In this document: in pieces, positions 35,606-45,170 of the stretch
Layout of the letters: each line of letters opens with the position of its first letter
How positions within the stretch are numbered: position 1 is the stretch's first letter
DNA from: Sulfurimonas sp.
GTDB lineage: Bacteria > Campylobacterota > Campylobacteria > Campylobacterales > Sulfurimonadaceae
Length of the DNA stretch: 64,000 bases
Direction of reading: 5' to 3'
Assembly (NCBI GenBank): GCA_011391635.1
Contig: JAABQD010000006.1
Span: 40,451 to 104,450 of the forward strand
Position numbers and translations under genes: made by a program
Notes under the pieces: generated by a model
The model's database searches: none
What the model was told of the DNA's origin: nothing
The model's input: only the letters and a program-made list of their open reading frames with translations

Positions 35606-36814
35606 ATGATGAATTTTAAAGCCTTAGCACAAGAGTATAAAACACCCCTCTATGTGTATAATTTAGACACTATGAGTGTTCAGTATAATGAGTTAAAAGA
35701 GGCTTTCAAAGGGCGAAAATCTCTTCTTGCGTATGCAGTAAAATCAAACTCAAATTTGAGTGTTGTGAAGCATTTTGCAGATTTGGGAAGCGGAGCAGAT
35801 TGTGTCTCCATCGGTGAAGTGCGTCGTGCTTTTTTGGCAGGAGTACCGAATTACAAAATTATTTTTAGTGGTGTTGGTAAAAGTGATGATGAGATTCGAG
35901 AAGCGATAGAGAGAGATATCCTCTACATCAATGTTGAGAGTGAAGCAGAGCTTGGACGCGTCGAAATGATTGCAAAAGAGTTGAATTCCACATGCCGAAT
36001 AAGCATTCGTGTCAATCCAAATATAGACCCAAAAACGCATCCATACATCTCAACGGGACTGCATGACAATAAGTTTGGCGTAGATATTAACAGTGCAAAA
36101 AGAATGTACATTTTTGCAAATAATTCTGTGCATTTAGACCCAGTGGGTATCCATTTTCACATCGGTTCTCAACTCACAGAACTTGACCCTATTAGAGAAT
36201 CGGCTGAGATTGTAGCGGATTTGGTTCGTTCTCTCTCTAGCATTAAAATAGATTTGAAATTTTTTGATATCGGTGGTGGGCTTGGTGTCGTTTACAAAGA
36301 TGAAATAACAATCAAACCATATGATTATGCACAAGCTATTTTAGGGACTCTAATTGGTTTAGATATGACAATTGTTTCTGAGCCAGGGAGATTTTTGACT
36401 GCGAATGCTGGTTATTTTTTGACAAAAGTGTTGTATGAAAAACACAATGGAGAAAAAAGATTTGTAGTTGTTGATGGTGCGATGAATGATTTAATTCGCC
36501 CAAGTTTGTATAAAGCATATCACAAAATAGAAGCGATTACAGATTCTACAACAGAAGAAACTCTGGCAGATGTAGTCGGTCCAGTGTGTGAGAGTGGAGA
36601 CTTTTTAGCAAAAAATTATTCCCTGCCGATACTAGAACACAACGATTTACTGGTAGTTCATAGTGCTGGAGCGTATGGCTTTGGTATGGGAAGTAATTAC
36701 AACACAAGAGGGCGAAGTGCTGAGATTGCTGTGAAAAATGGAGTAGCGAGAGTGATTCGCAAACGAGAGAGTTTTGAAGATTTAATTGCATTAGAGCGAG
36801 AATTTTTAAACTAA
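35606..36814 (+). CDS. lysA: Diaminopimelate decarboxylase
   Basis: The 402-residue fold-type III PLP enzyme has the PLP-Lys in LLAYAVKSNSN (about residue 45), PVGIHFHIGSQL, DIGGGLGV, SEPGRF and GPVCESGDFL, whose Cys completes the second subunit's active site. It makes lysine from meso-diaminopimelate. Two adjacent ATGs begin the gene. One motif copy at 35988 encodes Ser-Thr-Cys. Its stop overlaps the next start by one base. Confidence 0.96.
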   Translation: MMNFKALAQEYKTPLYVYNLDTMSVQYNELKEAFKGRKSLLAYAVKSNSNLSVVKHFADLGSGADCVSIGEVRRAFLAGVPNYKIIFSGVGKSDDEIREAIERDILYINVESEAELGRVEMIAKELNSTCRISIRVNPNIDPKTHPYISTGLHDNKFGVDINSAKRMYIFANNSVHLDPVGIHFHIGSQLTELDPIRESAEIVADLVRSLSSIKIDLKFFDIGGGLGVVYKDEITIKPYDYAQAILGTLIGLDMTIVSEPGRFLTANAGYFLTKVLYEKHNGEKRFVVVDGAMNDLIRPSLYKAYHKIEAITDSTTEETLADVVGPVCESGDFLAKNYSLPILEHNDLLVVHSAGAYGFGMGSNYNTRGRSAEIAVKNGVARVIRKRESFEDLIALEREFLN

Positions 36815-37590
36815 TGTATTTCATAGATGTTCAAGGCACACTTATAAGCGATACAGATAGATTGCCAATTCGCGGTGCGATAGAGTTTATCGATAGGCTG
36901 AATGAGAAAAAAATTCCTTATATGGTTCTAACAAATAACACAAAACATAGTTCAAAAGAGTTTTTGGCGTACTTGAACTCTATAGGATTTCATTTAGATG
37001 CATCAGTTTATTTAGACCCTTTAATGATGCTTGAGTATAAAGTCTCCAAAGAATCTGTGGCTGCGTACGGGACGAAAGAGTTTTTAGAGGTTTTGAATGA
37101 GATGGGGTATCAACTCGATTATAAAAATCCAAAAACAGTTTTGGTCTCTATAAAAGCAAATTTCACTGCGGATGAGTATGCACAGATGATAGATTTTTTA
37201 CTTGCAGGTGCCTCTTTGGTCGGGATGCATGAGACATCTATCTATGCAAAAAACTCCAAAAGATACCCTGGAGTCGGAGCGATTTTGAAGCTTTTAGAGT
37301 TTGCAACTTCTACGCCCTATGAGGTTGTGGGAAAACCGAGTATTGCGTTTTATAACGAAAGTTTGGAGCTTCTTCGTAAACAGGTTCCACATGCCAACTT
37401 TAGTGATATAACAATAATTAGCGATGATGTCAAAGGCGATTTGGGTGGAGCAAAAGAGCTTGGGATGAAAACCGTGTTTGTTCTGAGCGGAAAATATAAA
37501 AGTGAAGATGAGATAGTTCCTTTTTTAGAACCTTCTCTTCGACCAGACTCTGTTTTTGGCGATATGCAAGATATTTTGGAGGCATTATGA
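36814..37590 (+). CDS. NagD-like HAD hydrolase with altered catalytic motif
   Basis: The 258-residue protein has the NagD/subfamily IIA layout: MYFIDVQGTLI at the N-terminus, VLTNNTKHSS (motif II) and ISDDVKGDLGGAKELGM (motif IV). Motif I reads Asp-Val-Gln-Gly-Thr, so the second Asp (the usual acid/base) is Gln. Activity as an ordinary phosphatase is doubtful; other chemistry, or a binding role, is possible. It sits between lysA and pheA with overlapping ends on both sides, and the same gene order is remembered from Campylobacter. Confidence 0.82.
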   Translation: MYFIDVQGTLISDTDRLPIRGAIEFIDRLNEKKIPYMVLTNNTKHSSKEFLAYLNSIGFHLDASVYLDPLMMLEYKVSKESVAAYGTKEFLEVLNEMGYQLDYKNPKTVLVSIKANFTADEYAQMIDFLLAGASLVGMHETSIYAKNSKRYPGVGAILKLLEFATSTPYEVVGKPSIAFYNESLELLRKQVPHANFSDITIISDDVKGDLGGAKELGMKTVFVLSGKYKSEDEIVPFLEPSLRPDSVFGDMQDILEAL

Positions 37591-38669
37591 ATACATTAGA
37601 AGAGTGCAGAGAGCGAATTGATAGTATCGATGATGAGATACTCCATCTTTTACATAAAAGAATGAAAGTGGTTCAGAGAGTTGGGGAAATTAAACATGAC
37701 ACAAAAACTGCTGTTTACAGACCAGAGCGAGAAAAAGCTATTATTGAGAGATTGACGCAAACAGCTGAGGAGAATCATCTGATTTTAAATCGTGGTGCGA
37801 TTGAAGCAATATATTTGGAAATTTTTGCTGTAGCTAGAAATCTTGAACTTCCAGAACGCATAGCCTTTTTAGGACCAGAAGGAAGTTTTACTCATCAAGC
37901 AGCAGAGAGCCGTTTTGGTGGGATGAGTGATTATCTCTCTCTTGGCTCTATCCAGTCCGTTTTTAAAACACTTGAGGCAAAAAGAGCAAAATTTGGTGTC
38001 GTACCGATTGAAAACTCAAGAGATGGAATTGTAGGCGAAACACTTGATTTACTCTCTAAGAGTCCAGTGAAGATAGTAGCAGAACTTTATATGCCGATTC
38101 ATATGTCCTTTGCTACAAAGGCTCGAAAATTAGAAGATATTAAAAAAATTTACTCCAAAGATAAAGGTTTTGGACAGTGTAGAGAGTTCTTATCTGAACA
38201 TGGCTTTTTAAACATCGAACAAGTTCCAGTAGAGTCCACTGCAAAAGCGGCGATACTTGCAGCAGAAGATCCACATGCCGCGGCTATCTGTTCTCACATC
38301 GCAGCAAAGCTTTATTCCATTCCTACAATGTTTGACAATATTGAGGATGAACATGATAGTGCTACAAGATTTTTGATACTGAGTGACTTTAAAAATGGTG
38401 TGAGCAATGATGATAAAACTTCGATTTTAGTCAAACTCCACGATGCTACAAAAGCTGGTTCTTTGGTGCATTTTTTGCAAGATTTTTATGATGAAGATAT
38501 CAACCTCTCTAAGATAGAGTCGCGTCCTTCTAAGGATGAAGCGGGGTTTGGCTATTGGTTTTACATTGATTTTTATGGGCATATTGATGATGCGAAGGTA
38601 CAAAAAGTTCTCTCAAAACATGAGGGTGAAGTGACATGGTTAGGAAGTTATACAAAAGGTGAAATATGA
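37587..38669 (+). CDS. pheA: Chorismate mutase / prephenate dehydratase (P-protein)
   Basis: The 360-residue bifunctional enzyme has an AroQ chorismate mutase domain (residues 1-90, RIDSIDDEILHLLHKRM), a prephenate dehydratase domain (~93-275, FLGPEGSFTHQAA and DSATRFLIL), and a C-terminal ACT domain with ESRPSKDEAG for phenylalanine feedback. It leads to phenylalanine. It overlaps both neighbours by 4 bases, so translation is coupled across HAD-pheA-hisC. A motif copy (38271) encodes Pro-His-Ala. Confidence 0.95.
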   Translation: MNTLEECRERIDSIDDEILHLLHKRMKVVQRVGEIKHDTKTAVYRPEREKAIIERLTQTAEENHLILNRGAIEAIYLEIFAVARNLELPERIAFLGPEGSFTHQAAESRFGGMSDYLSLGSIQSVFKTLEAKRAKFGVVPIENSRDGIVGETLDLLSKSPVKIVAELYMPIHMSFATKARKLEDIKKIYSKDKGFGQCREFLSEHGFLNIEQVPVESTAKAAILAAEDPHAAAICSHIAAKLYSIPTMFDNIEDEHDSATRFLILSDFKNGVSNDDKTSILVKLHDATKAGSLVHFLQDFYDEDINLSKIESRPSKDEAGFGYWFYIDFYGHIDDAKVQKVLSKHEGEVTWLGSYTKGEI

Positions 38670-39760
38670 AATTTAATAAACATTTAGAAGATATTACAAC
38701 TTATGAGGCTGGAAAGCCGATAGAGTTGGTTGTACGAGAGTTTGGAATAGACCCAAAAGATATTGTTAAACTTGCAAGTAATGAAAATCCACATGGATGT
38801 TCTCCAAAAGTGAAAGAAGCTGTGGGTGCGATACTCTCAAAAATGGCACTCTATCCAGATGATTCGATGATTAAACTTAAAGATGCCCTGAGTGCAAGAT
38901 ACGAAGTGGCAAATGAGAATTTGATAATTGGTTCTGGAAGTGATCAGGTCATAGAGTTTGCAATTCACGCAAAAGCTTCTGCAACTTCGAAAATTTTAAT
39001 CAATAGTGTTACTTTTGCAATGTATGAAATATATGCTAAACATATTGGTGCTGAGGTAATTAGAACAGCGTCACGACACCATAATTTGAATGAATTTTAT
39101 GCACTCTATCTAGAACAAAAGCCTTCGATGATATTTTTGTGTACGCCAAACAATCCAACGGGTGATGCAATTGATAGAAATGCGTTGTATGACTTTTTAA
39201 GAAAAATCGACAAAGATACCTTGGTTGTTGTCGATTGTGCGTACATGGAGTATGCTATTGGCAAAGATGCGGCGAAAAAAGTTGAGCCAAAAGATTTGAT
39301 TACTGAGTTTGAGAATGTACTCTATCTTGGAACTTTTTCCAAAGCGTATGGACTGGGTGGTATGCGGGTAGGTTACGGCATAGCAAATCCTAAAATCATC
39401 AAAGAGCTTTATAAACTTAGACCACCTTTTAACATTACGACACTCTCTCTTGAAGCAGCAACAGTTGCCTTGAGTGATGAAGCATTTGTTCGCCACTGTA
39501 TAGCTGATAATTTTGTAGAGATGAAACGCTATGAAGAGTTTGCAAATAGTAAAAAAATAGATATAATTAAGAGTTATACAAATTTTGTAACTTTATGTCT
39601 CAATGACACGCAAAGTTCAACGAAAATATCAAATGAACTTTTACAAAAGGGAATGATTGTTAGAAACTTGAGTAGTTACAATATGAACGCAATACGCGTA
39701 ACAGTTGGCACAACAGAGCAAAATAGTCGTTTTTTTGAACTTTTAGCAGAACTAATCTAA
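38666..39760 (+). CDS. hisC: Histidinol-phosphate aminotransferase
   Basis: The 364-residue fold-type I PLP enzyme has LASNENPHGCSP near the N-terminus, CTPNNPTGD, and the PLP-Lys in GTFSKAYGLGGMRVGYG. HisC makes histidinol phosphate, and in Campylobacterota may also aminate aromatic keto acids, which would fit its coupling to pheA. It ends 19 bases before fliF. Confidence 0.93.
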   Translation: MKFNKHLEDITTYEAGKPIELVVREFGIDPKDIVKLASNENPHGCSPKVKEAVGAILSKMALYPDDSMIKLKDALSARYEVANENLIIGSGSDQVIEFAIHAKASATSKILINSVTFAMYEIYAKHIGAEVIRTASRHHNLNEFYALYLEQKPSMIFLCTPNNPTGDAIDRNALYDFLRKIDKDTLVVVDCAYMEYAIGKDAAKKVEPKDLITEFENVLYLGTFSKAYGLGGMRVGYGIANPKIIKELYKLRPPFNITTLSLEAATVALSDEAFVRHCIADNFVEMKRYEEFANSKKIDIIKSYTNFVTLCLNDTQSSTKISNELLQKGMIVRNLSSYNMNAIRVTVGTTEQNSRFFELLAELI

Positions 39761-39779
39761 CTACAAGAACGGGAATTGA

Positions 39780-41486
39780 ATGGACTTTAAAATACTTTTT
39801 TCACAATTAGTTGTTTTTTATACAAAATTAACTAAACAGCAAAAAGTTATTATTGCAGTTGCTATTACAGGGATAGTTTCATTCCTAATCTTTTTGGTTG
39901 TTTTTACAGCCAAAAAAACTACAGACAATAAATATGAAGTTCTTTTCGATTCACTGAGTTCAGCAGATGCTGCTAAAGTAGTTGAACAGCTTGAAAAAGA
40001 GAATGTTCCCTATGAACTCTCAGCAAACAATGTAATCAAAGTACCAAAAGAGTTTGTTTATAAGCAGAGAATATCTATAGCTTCTATGGGTATTCCAAAA
40101 GATAATGGGGTGGGTTTTGAACTTTTTGACAAACAGGAGTTTGGGGCAACAAGTTTTGATCAAAATATAAAATACCTCCGTGCCTTGGAGGGTGAACTCG
40201 CTCGTACTATAAACTCTCTTGCCCCAATAGAATCCGCGACTGTAACTTTGGCAATACCTAAAGAAACACTCTTTGTAGCTAAACAGATAGAGCCAAGTGC
40301 TTCGGTTATGGTGCAACTTAGAGAAGGAAGTACACTCTCTCCAAAGCAAATCCGTGGTATTAAAAATTTGGTCTCTTCCTCTGTGCCTAAGCTTACTCCT
40401 GCAACTGTTATGCTTGTCAATAGTGATGGGGAAACTATGGGAGATGAAGATGAGATGGCTCAGCTGAGTGAACTCTCTGTAACGCAACAAAAGTTCAAAG
40501 TCAAAGAAGAGAAAAAACAGCAGGAAAAAATTATCCAAATTATCTCTCCTTTTGTGGGTGGCGAGAGAAGTGTTATTGCTCAAGTGACCATTGAATATGA
40601 TTTTTCTATACAAAATTCAACTTCAGAAAAATTTGATCCTGAGAATATTGTCAGAAGTGAGCAAGTAAGTGAAGAGAAAAGAGAGGGTGTAACACCTCCA
40701 GAAGTGGGTGGAGTTCCTGGGGCAGTGAGCAATATTGGTCCGGTAGAAGGACTTAAAAGCAATCTAACAAGTGAAAAGTATCAAAAAAATAATGGAACTA
40801 CAAATTATGAGATAGGAAAAACTGTCTCGACAACAAAATCACAATTTGCAAGAATTAAAAGAATTACAGCGGCAGTTTTAGTAGATGGAAAATATAAAAA
40901 TAAGTTAAAAGAGGATGGAACACCTTTAGATGAAATAGAGTATGAACCTTTAGGAGAGAGTGATTTACAGGCATTAACTTCTCTTGTAAGTCGTTCCATA
41001 GGGATTGATGAAACAAGAGGCGATCAAATCTCTGTTAAAAATTTACAATTTAAAGTTGAAAAATCGACAGTTGGAAAAGATGTTGTATCACAAGCAGTTC
41101 TCTTTGGAGAGACATATCTTGCACCTTTTTCTGCGGCGTTTAAGTATGTTTTTGTTCTTATACTTCTTCTTATTGTTTACAAAAAAGTTATCTCTCCATT
41201 TGCAGAGAGAATGCTTGAAGTTTCAAAAGATGAGGATGAACTTGCAAAACCTGTATTGGATCTCAATGATGATGAAAATGAAGATTTAGTAGAGCGAGTT
41301 CAAGCAATGCGTAAAAAAGTGGAAGATCAACTTGGGGCAAGTGGAGGCTTTAATGAAGATGAACTCAAACATGATGTACTTCTTGAAAAAGTTAAAGCTA
41401 TGGCAGAAGACACACCTGCTGAAGTGGCTCTCTTACTACAGGCTCTCTTAGCAGAAGAACTTATAGGATCAGGAAAGGATAGATAA
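39780..41486 (+). CDS. fliF: Flagellar MS-ring protein FliF
   Basis: The 568-residue protein has a first membrane helix (VIIAVAITGIVSFLIFLVVF), periplasmic ring-building domains with YEVLFDSLSSADAAKVVEQL and ALEGELARTINSL, a Ser/Asn-rich linker, a second helix near residue 460, and an acidic C-terminal tail that binds FliG. It founds the basal body. It overlaps fliG by one base. Confidence 0.96.
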   Translation: MDFKILFSQLVVFYTKLTKQQKVIIAVAITGIVSFLIFLVVFTAKKTTDNKYEVLFDSLSSADAAKVVEQLEKENVPYELSANNVIKVPKEFVYKQRISIASMGIPKDNGVGFELFDKQEFGATSFDQNIKYLRALEGELARTINSLAPIESATVTLAIPKETLFVAKQIEPSASVMVQLREGSTLSPKQIRGIKNLVSSSVPKLTPATVMLVNSDGETMGDEDEMAQLSELSVTQQKFKVKEEKKQQEKIIQIISPFVGGERSVIAQVTIEYDFSIQNSTSEKFDPENIVRSEQVSEEKREGVTPPEVGGVPGAVSNIGPVEGLKSNLTSEKYQKNNGTTNYEIGKTVSTTKSQFARIKRITAAVLVDGKYKNKLKEDGTPLDEIEYEPLGESDLQALTSLVSRSIGIDETRGDQISVKNLQFKVEKSTVGKDVVSQAVLFGETYLAPFSAAFKYVFVLILLLIVYKKVISPFAERMLEVSKDEDELAKPVLDLNDDENEDLVERVQAMRKKVEDQLGASGGFNEDELKHDVLLEKVKAMAEDTPAEVALLLQALLAEELIGSGKDR

Positions 41487-42511
41487 TGACGTTATCACCA
41501 GCACAACAAGCCGCGTTAGATGAGATGAGCATGGCAGAGAAAATCTCTATTTTGTTATTGCAACTTGGAGAAGATACGACTGCTGAAATTTTTACTAATA
41601 TGAATGTTGAAACGATTACAGAGGTTTCAAAACATATTGCAGGAAATAGAACGATAGAAAAAGCAATCGCAACTGCTGTTTTGGAAGAGTTTCATGCAAT
41701 TTTTCAATCAGGTGCCTATATGACTTCAGGTGGTATAGAGTATGCGAGAGAACTTCTCTATAGAACTCTAGGTCCAGAAGAAGCAAAAAAAATTATGGAT
41801 AAGCTTACAAAAAGTATGCAAAATACACAAAATTTTGCTTATCTCTCTAAAATCAAGCCTCAACAGCTCTCAGACTTTATTTTACACGAGCATCCACAAA
41901 CCATAGCTCTTATTTTGGCACATATGGATGCAACGGAGGCTGCGGATACACTTCAATTTTTCTCGGATGATTTACGAAGTGAAGTGGCAATGAGAATGGC
42001 GAGGCTAGGGGATATCTCTCCATCGGTTATCAAAAGAGTTTCAGCAGTGTTGGAGTCAAAACTTGAATCTCTTGCTTCCTACAAAGTGGAAGTTGGTGGA
42101 CCACGTGCTGTTGCAGATGTCTTTAACCGTCTTGGTGCTAAATCTTCTAAATCAACTCTTGCTACAATTGAACAAGTCGATGAAGAACTTGCAACACTCA
42201 TTAAAGAGATGATGTTTACTTTTGATGATATCGTAACACTTGATAAAGCTGCAATAACAGAGATACTCAAAACTTCTGACAAAAGTGATCTTATGCTTGC
42301 ACTCAAAAGCTCTCCAGATGATTTAAAACAAAAATTCTTCTCTGCAATGAGTGAGAGAGCAAGAGATGCATTTGAAGAAGAGATGCAATTTTTGGGTGCT
42401 GTAAAAATGAAAGATGTTGAAGGTGCTCAGAGAAAAATTGTTGAGATTGTGAATGGACTAGCAGAAGCTGGTGTAATTCAAATGGGCTCTTCTGAAGAGA
42501 TGGTTAGTTAA
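41486..42511 (+). CDS. fliG: Flagellar motor switch protein FliG
   Basis: The 341-residue protein has the FliG N-terminal, middle (EHPQTIALILAHM, the FliM-binding EHPQ motif) and C-terminal domains (charged helix with FDDIVTLDKAAI). It converts stator movement to torque and sets direction. It lies between fliF and fliH with near-zero spacing. Confidence 0.97.
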   Translation: MTLSPAQQAALDEMSMAEKISILLLQLGEDTTAEIFTNMNVETITEVSKHIAGNRTIEKAIATAVLEEFHAIFQSGAYMTSGGIEYARELLYRTLGPEEAKKIMDKLTKSMQNTQNFAYLSKIKPQQLSDFILHEHPQTIALILAHMDATEAADTLQFFSDDLRSEVAMRMARLGDISPSVIKRVSAVLESKLESLASYKVEVGGPRAVADVFNRLGAKSSKSTLATIEQVDEELATLIKEMMFTFDDIVTLDKAAITEILKTSDKSDLMLALKSSPDDLKQKFFSAMSERARDAFEEEMQFLGAVKMKDVEGAQRKIVEIVNGLAEAGVIQMGSSEEMVS

Positions 42512-42513
42512 CC

Positions 42514-43308
42514 TTGGCAACGATAATTTCAACAACGCTTATTAATAAGCATGATGTGAGTAAGTATAATTTTAAAATTTTGCCAATAGGTGCAGAGGAT
42601 GCATCAGAGAATCATGAGCAGATGCCGAGTGAAAATCACTTTGCAAAAGAGAGTTCTCCTAGACCAAGAGAACACGATGTTGATTCAAGTGCCATGAGCC
42701 AAAACTCAAAAGATTCATTGATAGAGTCACTTATGAAAAAAACAGATGATATGTCATCAAATTTTATAAAACTGCAAATGAAGCTAGAAGATAAAGAAGA
42801 AGAGCATAAAATAGAGCTTCAAAAAGCAAAAGAAGAGGCATATGCAGAGGGAGTCAGAGCTGGGAAAGAACAAGCATCTCATGAAAATCAATCCAATGTG
42901 AACAATGGATTAGCTCAATTTTCAGCTTCTGTTTTGACTTTAGAAAATAGTGCAAAAGATTTTGAAAAAGCTTTAGTCAAAATCAATAGTGAGTTAATCA
43001 ATGCTGCCCTTGATATAGCAAGAGAAGTAGTGGGTGTGGAGTTAAGAGTAAACTCTTCTGAGATAGCAAAAGTTCTTTCACATGAACTTATAGATGAGCT
43101 AAAAAATGCCTCTAAAATAACGCTCAGAGTCAATCCAAAAGATCATGGTGCAATCTCAGAGAGCGTTGGTACATTGGCTCATATTCAGGTACTCTCCGAT
43201 AGTGCTGTGAGTTTGGGTGGTGTTGTTGCCATTAGTGATGCAGGAAATATAGATGCTCAAATATCCAAAAGATTTGAGAGAGTCAAAAGAGCGGCATTAA
43301 GTGAGTAG
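42514..43308 (+). CDS. fliH: Flagellar export regulator FliH
   Basis: The 264-residue protein has a variable N-terminus, a long coiled coil rich in Glu/Lys (residues ~70-125), and a C-terminal domain with ALDIAREVVGVELRVN and VNPKDHGAISE, the FliH/YscL pattern. It binds and restrains the export ATPase FliI. The best start is TTG at 42514, 2 bases after the fliG stop; no ATG gives a full-length product. It overlaps the dxs GTG start. Confidence 0.9.
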   Translation: MATIISTTLINKHDVSKYNFKILPIGAEDASENHEQMPSENHFAKESSPRPREHDVDSSAMSQNSKDSLIESLMKKTDDMSSNFIKLQMKLEDKEEEHKIELQKAKEEAYAEGVRAGKEQASHENQSNVNNGLAQFSASVLTLENSAKDFEKALVKINSELINAALDIAREVVGVELRVNSSEIAKVLSHELIDELKNASKITLRVNPKDHGAISESVGTLAHIQVLSDSAVSLGGVVAISDAGNIDAQISKRFERVKRAALSE

Positions 43309-45136
43309 AAAAAGTATGGATATAAAATCAAAAACAGTACCAGAATTAACTGAGCTTTGTAAAGATATACGAGATGAAATTCTTAGAGTAGTGAGTAAAA
43401 ATGGTGGGCATTTGAGTTCAACTCTTGGTGCTACAGAACTCATAGTTGCAATGCACAAAGTTTTTGATTCCAAAAAAGATCCTTTTATTTTTGATGTGTC
43501 TCATCAATCGTATGCACATAAACTTCTTACAGAGAGATGGGAAGAGTTTGATACACTGCGTCAGTTTGGTGGCATGTGCGGATACACAAAACCAAGCGAA
43601 TCAGAGCATGACTATTTTGTCGCAGGGCATAGTTCTACTTCTATCTCTTTAGGTGTAGGTGCTGCAAAAGCGATAGCCCTCAAAGGTGAACAAGGAAGTC
43701 GTATTCCAGTTGTACTCATCGGAGATGGTTCTATGACAGCTGGTATGGTTTATGAAGCACTCAATGAGTTAGGGGATAGAAAATATCCAATGGTGATAAT
43801 CCTTAATGATAATGAAATGAGTATCTCTAAGCCAATCGGTGCGATTAGTCGTATGCTCTCGAGTGCGATGGCAGGACCTTTTTATCAAAGATTTAAAAAA
43901 CATACAGAAAATTTTGTTAATAATTTTGGAGATGGTGCAAATTATATTGCTAAAAAAATGGAAGAGAGTCTCAAGCTCATTACTCCAGGGATTATGTTTG
44001 AAGAGATGGGAATTGATTATATCGGTCCGATTGATGGACACAATCTCAAATCACTTATAGAGATTTTACAAACAGCAAAAAATCTGAACAAACCTGTGAT
44101 TGTCCATGCACAAACACTCAAGGGCAAAGGGTATCAGATCGCAGAGGGCAAAGAAGAGAAATGGCATGGTGTTGGACCTTTTGATTTAGAGAGTGGAGAT
44201 TCTCAAAAAAAGAGTGCCATCAAAAGTGCAACACAAATCTATTCCGAAGCACTTTTACATCTTGCAAAACATAATGATAAAATTGTCGGAGCAACGGCAG
44301 CTATGCCAAGCGGAACAGGGTTGGATTCTCTTATCGAAACTTATCCAGAGCGATTTTGGGATGTGGCGATTGCAGAACAACATGCTGTGACTTCTATGTC
44401 TGCTTTGGCAAAAGAGGGATTTAAACCTTTTTGTACAATTTACTCGACTTTTTTACAAAGAGGGTATGACCAGATTATTCACGATACATGTTTGATGGAT
44501 TTACCAGTTGTTTTTGCACTTGATAGGGCCGGAATAGTTGGAGAAGATGGCGAAACGCACCAAGGTGCTTTTGATATAAGTTTTTTAAGAGCTATTCCAA
44601 ATATGACCCTTTTTGCTCCAAGAGATGAGAAAAGTTTTCATCAAGCCATGGCATTTGCAGCCGAATATAATCATCCATGTTCTTTGCGTTATCCAAGAGG
44701 TTCGTTCAAAGAGACAACTTTGCCAGAATCCACTCCATTTCAATTGGCAAAGTCACAATTGCTTCGCTCTAATGGTGGTGAAATCCTCTTTATAGGGTAT
44801 GGAAATGGTGTAGGTCGTGCGTATGAGACAGCACAGTTCATGAAAGAAGAGGTGAGTATCTTAGATTTACGCTTTGTAAAGCCACTTGATGAAGCAATGT
44901 TAAAACACCTTGCGACTAAACATAAGAAGTGGTTTATTTTCTCAGAAAGTGCAAAAATGGGCGGAGTGGTTTCGGCAATCTTAGAATTTTTGTCACAAGA
45001 AAAAATCTGGCATGTGGAAGTTGTAAGCTTTGAGTATGACGATGCATTTATAACACATGGCAATACAAAAAAAGTAGAAGAGTCATTAGGACTTCTACCG
45101 CAACAACTTGCAAAGAAGATTCAATCCTTCGTATAA
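43301..45136 (+). CDS. dxs: 1-deoxy-D-xylulose-5-phosphate synthase
   Basis: The 611-residue thiamine-diphosphate enzyme has GHLSSTLGATEL, GDGSMTAGMVYEALN (ThDP/Mg site), DRAGIVGEDGETHQG and the transketolase C-terminal domain. It makes deoxyxylulose phosphate for isoprenoids, thiamine and pyridoxal. The GTG at 43301 overlaps fliH; an in-frame ATG at 43316 is an alternative start. The fliF-fliG-fliH-dxs order is as I recall it in Helicobacter and Campylobacter. One motif copy at 45009 encodes Trp-His-Val-Glu. Confidence 0.96.
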   Translation: MSRKSMDIKSKTVPELTELCKDIRDEILRVVSKNGGHLSSTLGATELIVAMHKVFDSKKDPFIFDVSHQSYAHKLLTERWEEFDTLRQFGGMCGYTKPSESEHDYFVAGHSSTSISLGVGAAKAIALKGEQGSRIPVVLIGDGSMTAGMVYEALNELGDRKYPMVIILNDNEMSISKPIGAISRMLSSAMAGPFYQRFKKHTENFVNNFGDGANYIAKKMEESLKLITPGIMFEEMGIDYIGPIDGHNLKSLIEILQTAKNLNKPVIVHAQTLKGKGYQIAEGKEEKWHGVGPFDLESGDSQKKSAIKSATQIYSEALLHLAKHNDKIVGATAAMPSGTGLDSLIETYPERFWDVAIAEQHAVTSMSALAKEGFKPFCTIYSTFLQRGYDQIIHDTCLMDLPVVFALDRAGIVGEDGETHQGAFDISFLRAIPNMTLFAPRDEKSFHQAMAFAAEYNHPCSLRYPRGSFKETTLPESTPFQLAKSQLLRSNGGEILFIGYGNGVGRAYETAQFMKEEVSILDLRFVKPLDEAMLKHLATKHKKWFIFSESAKMGGVVSAILEFLSQEKIWHVEVVSFEYDDAFITHGNTKKVEESLGLLPQQLAKKIQSFV

Positions 45137-45170
45137 ACTAAAGAGATATTTCAGAATATAGGGCTTAAAA

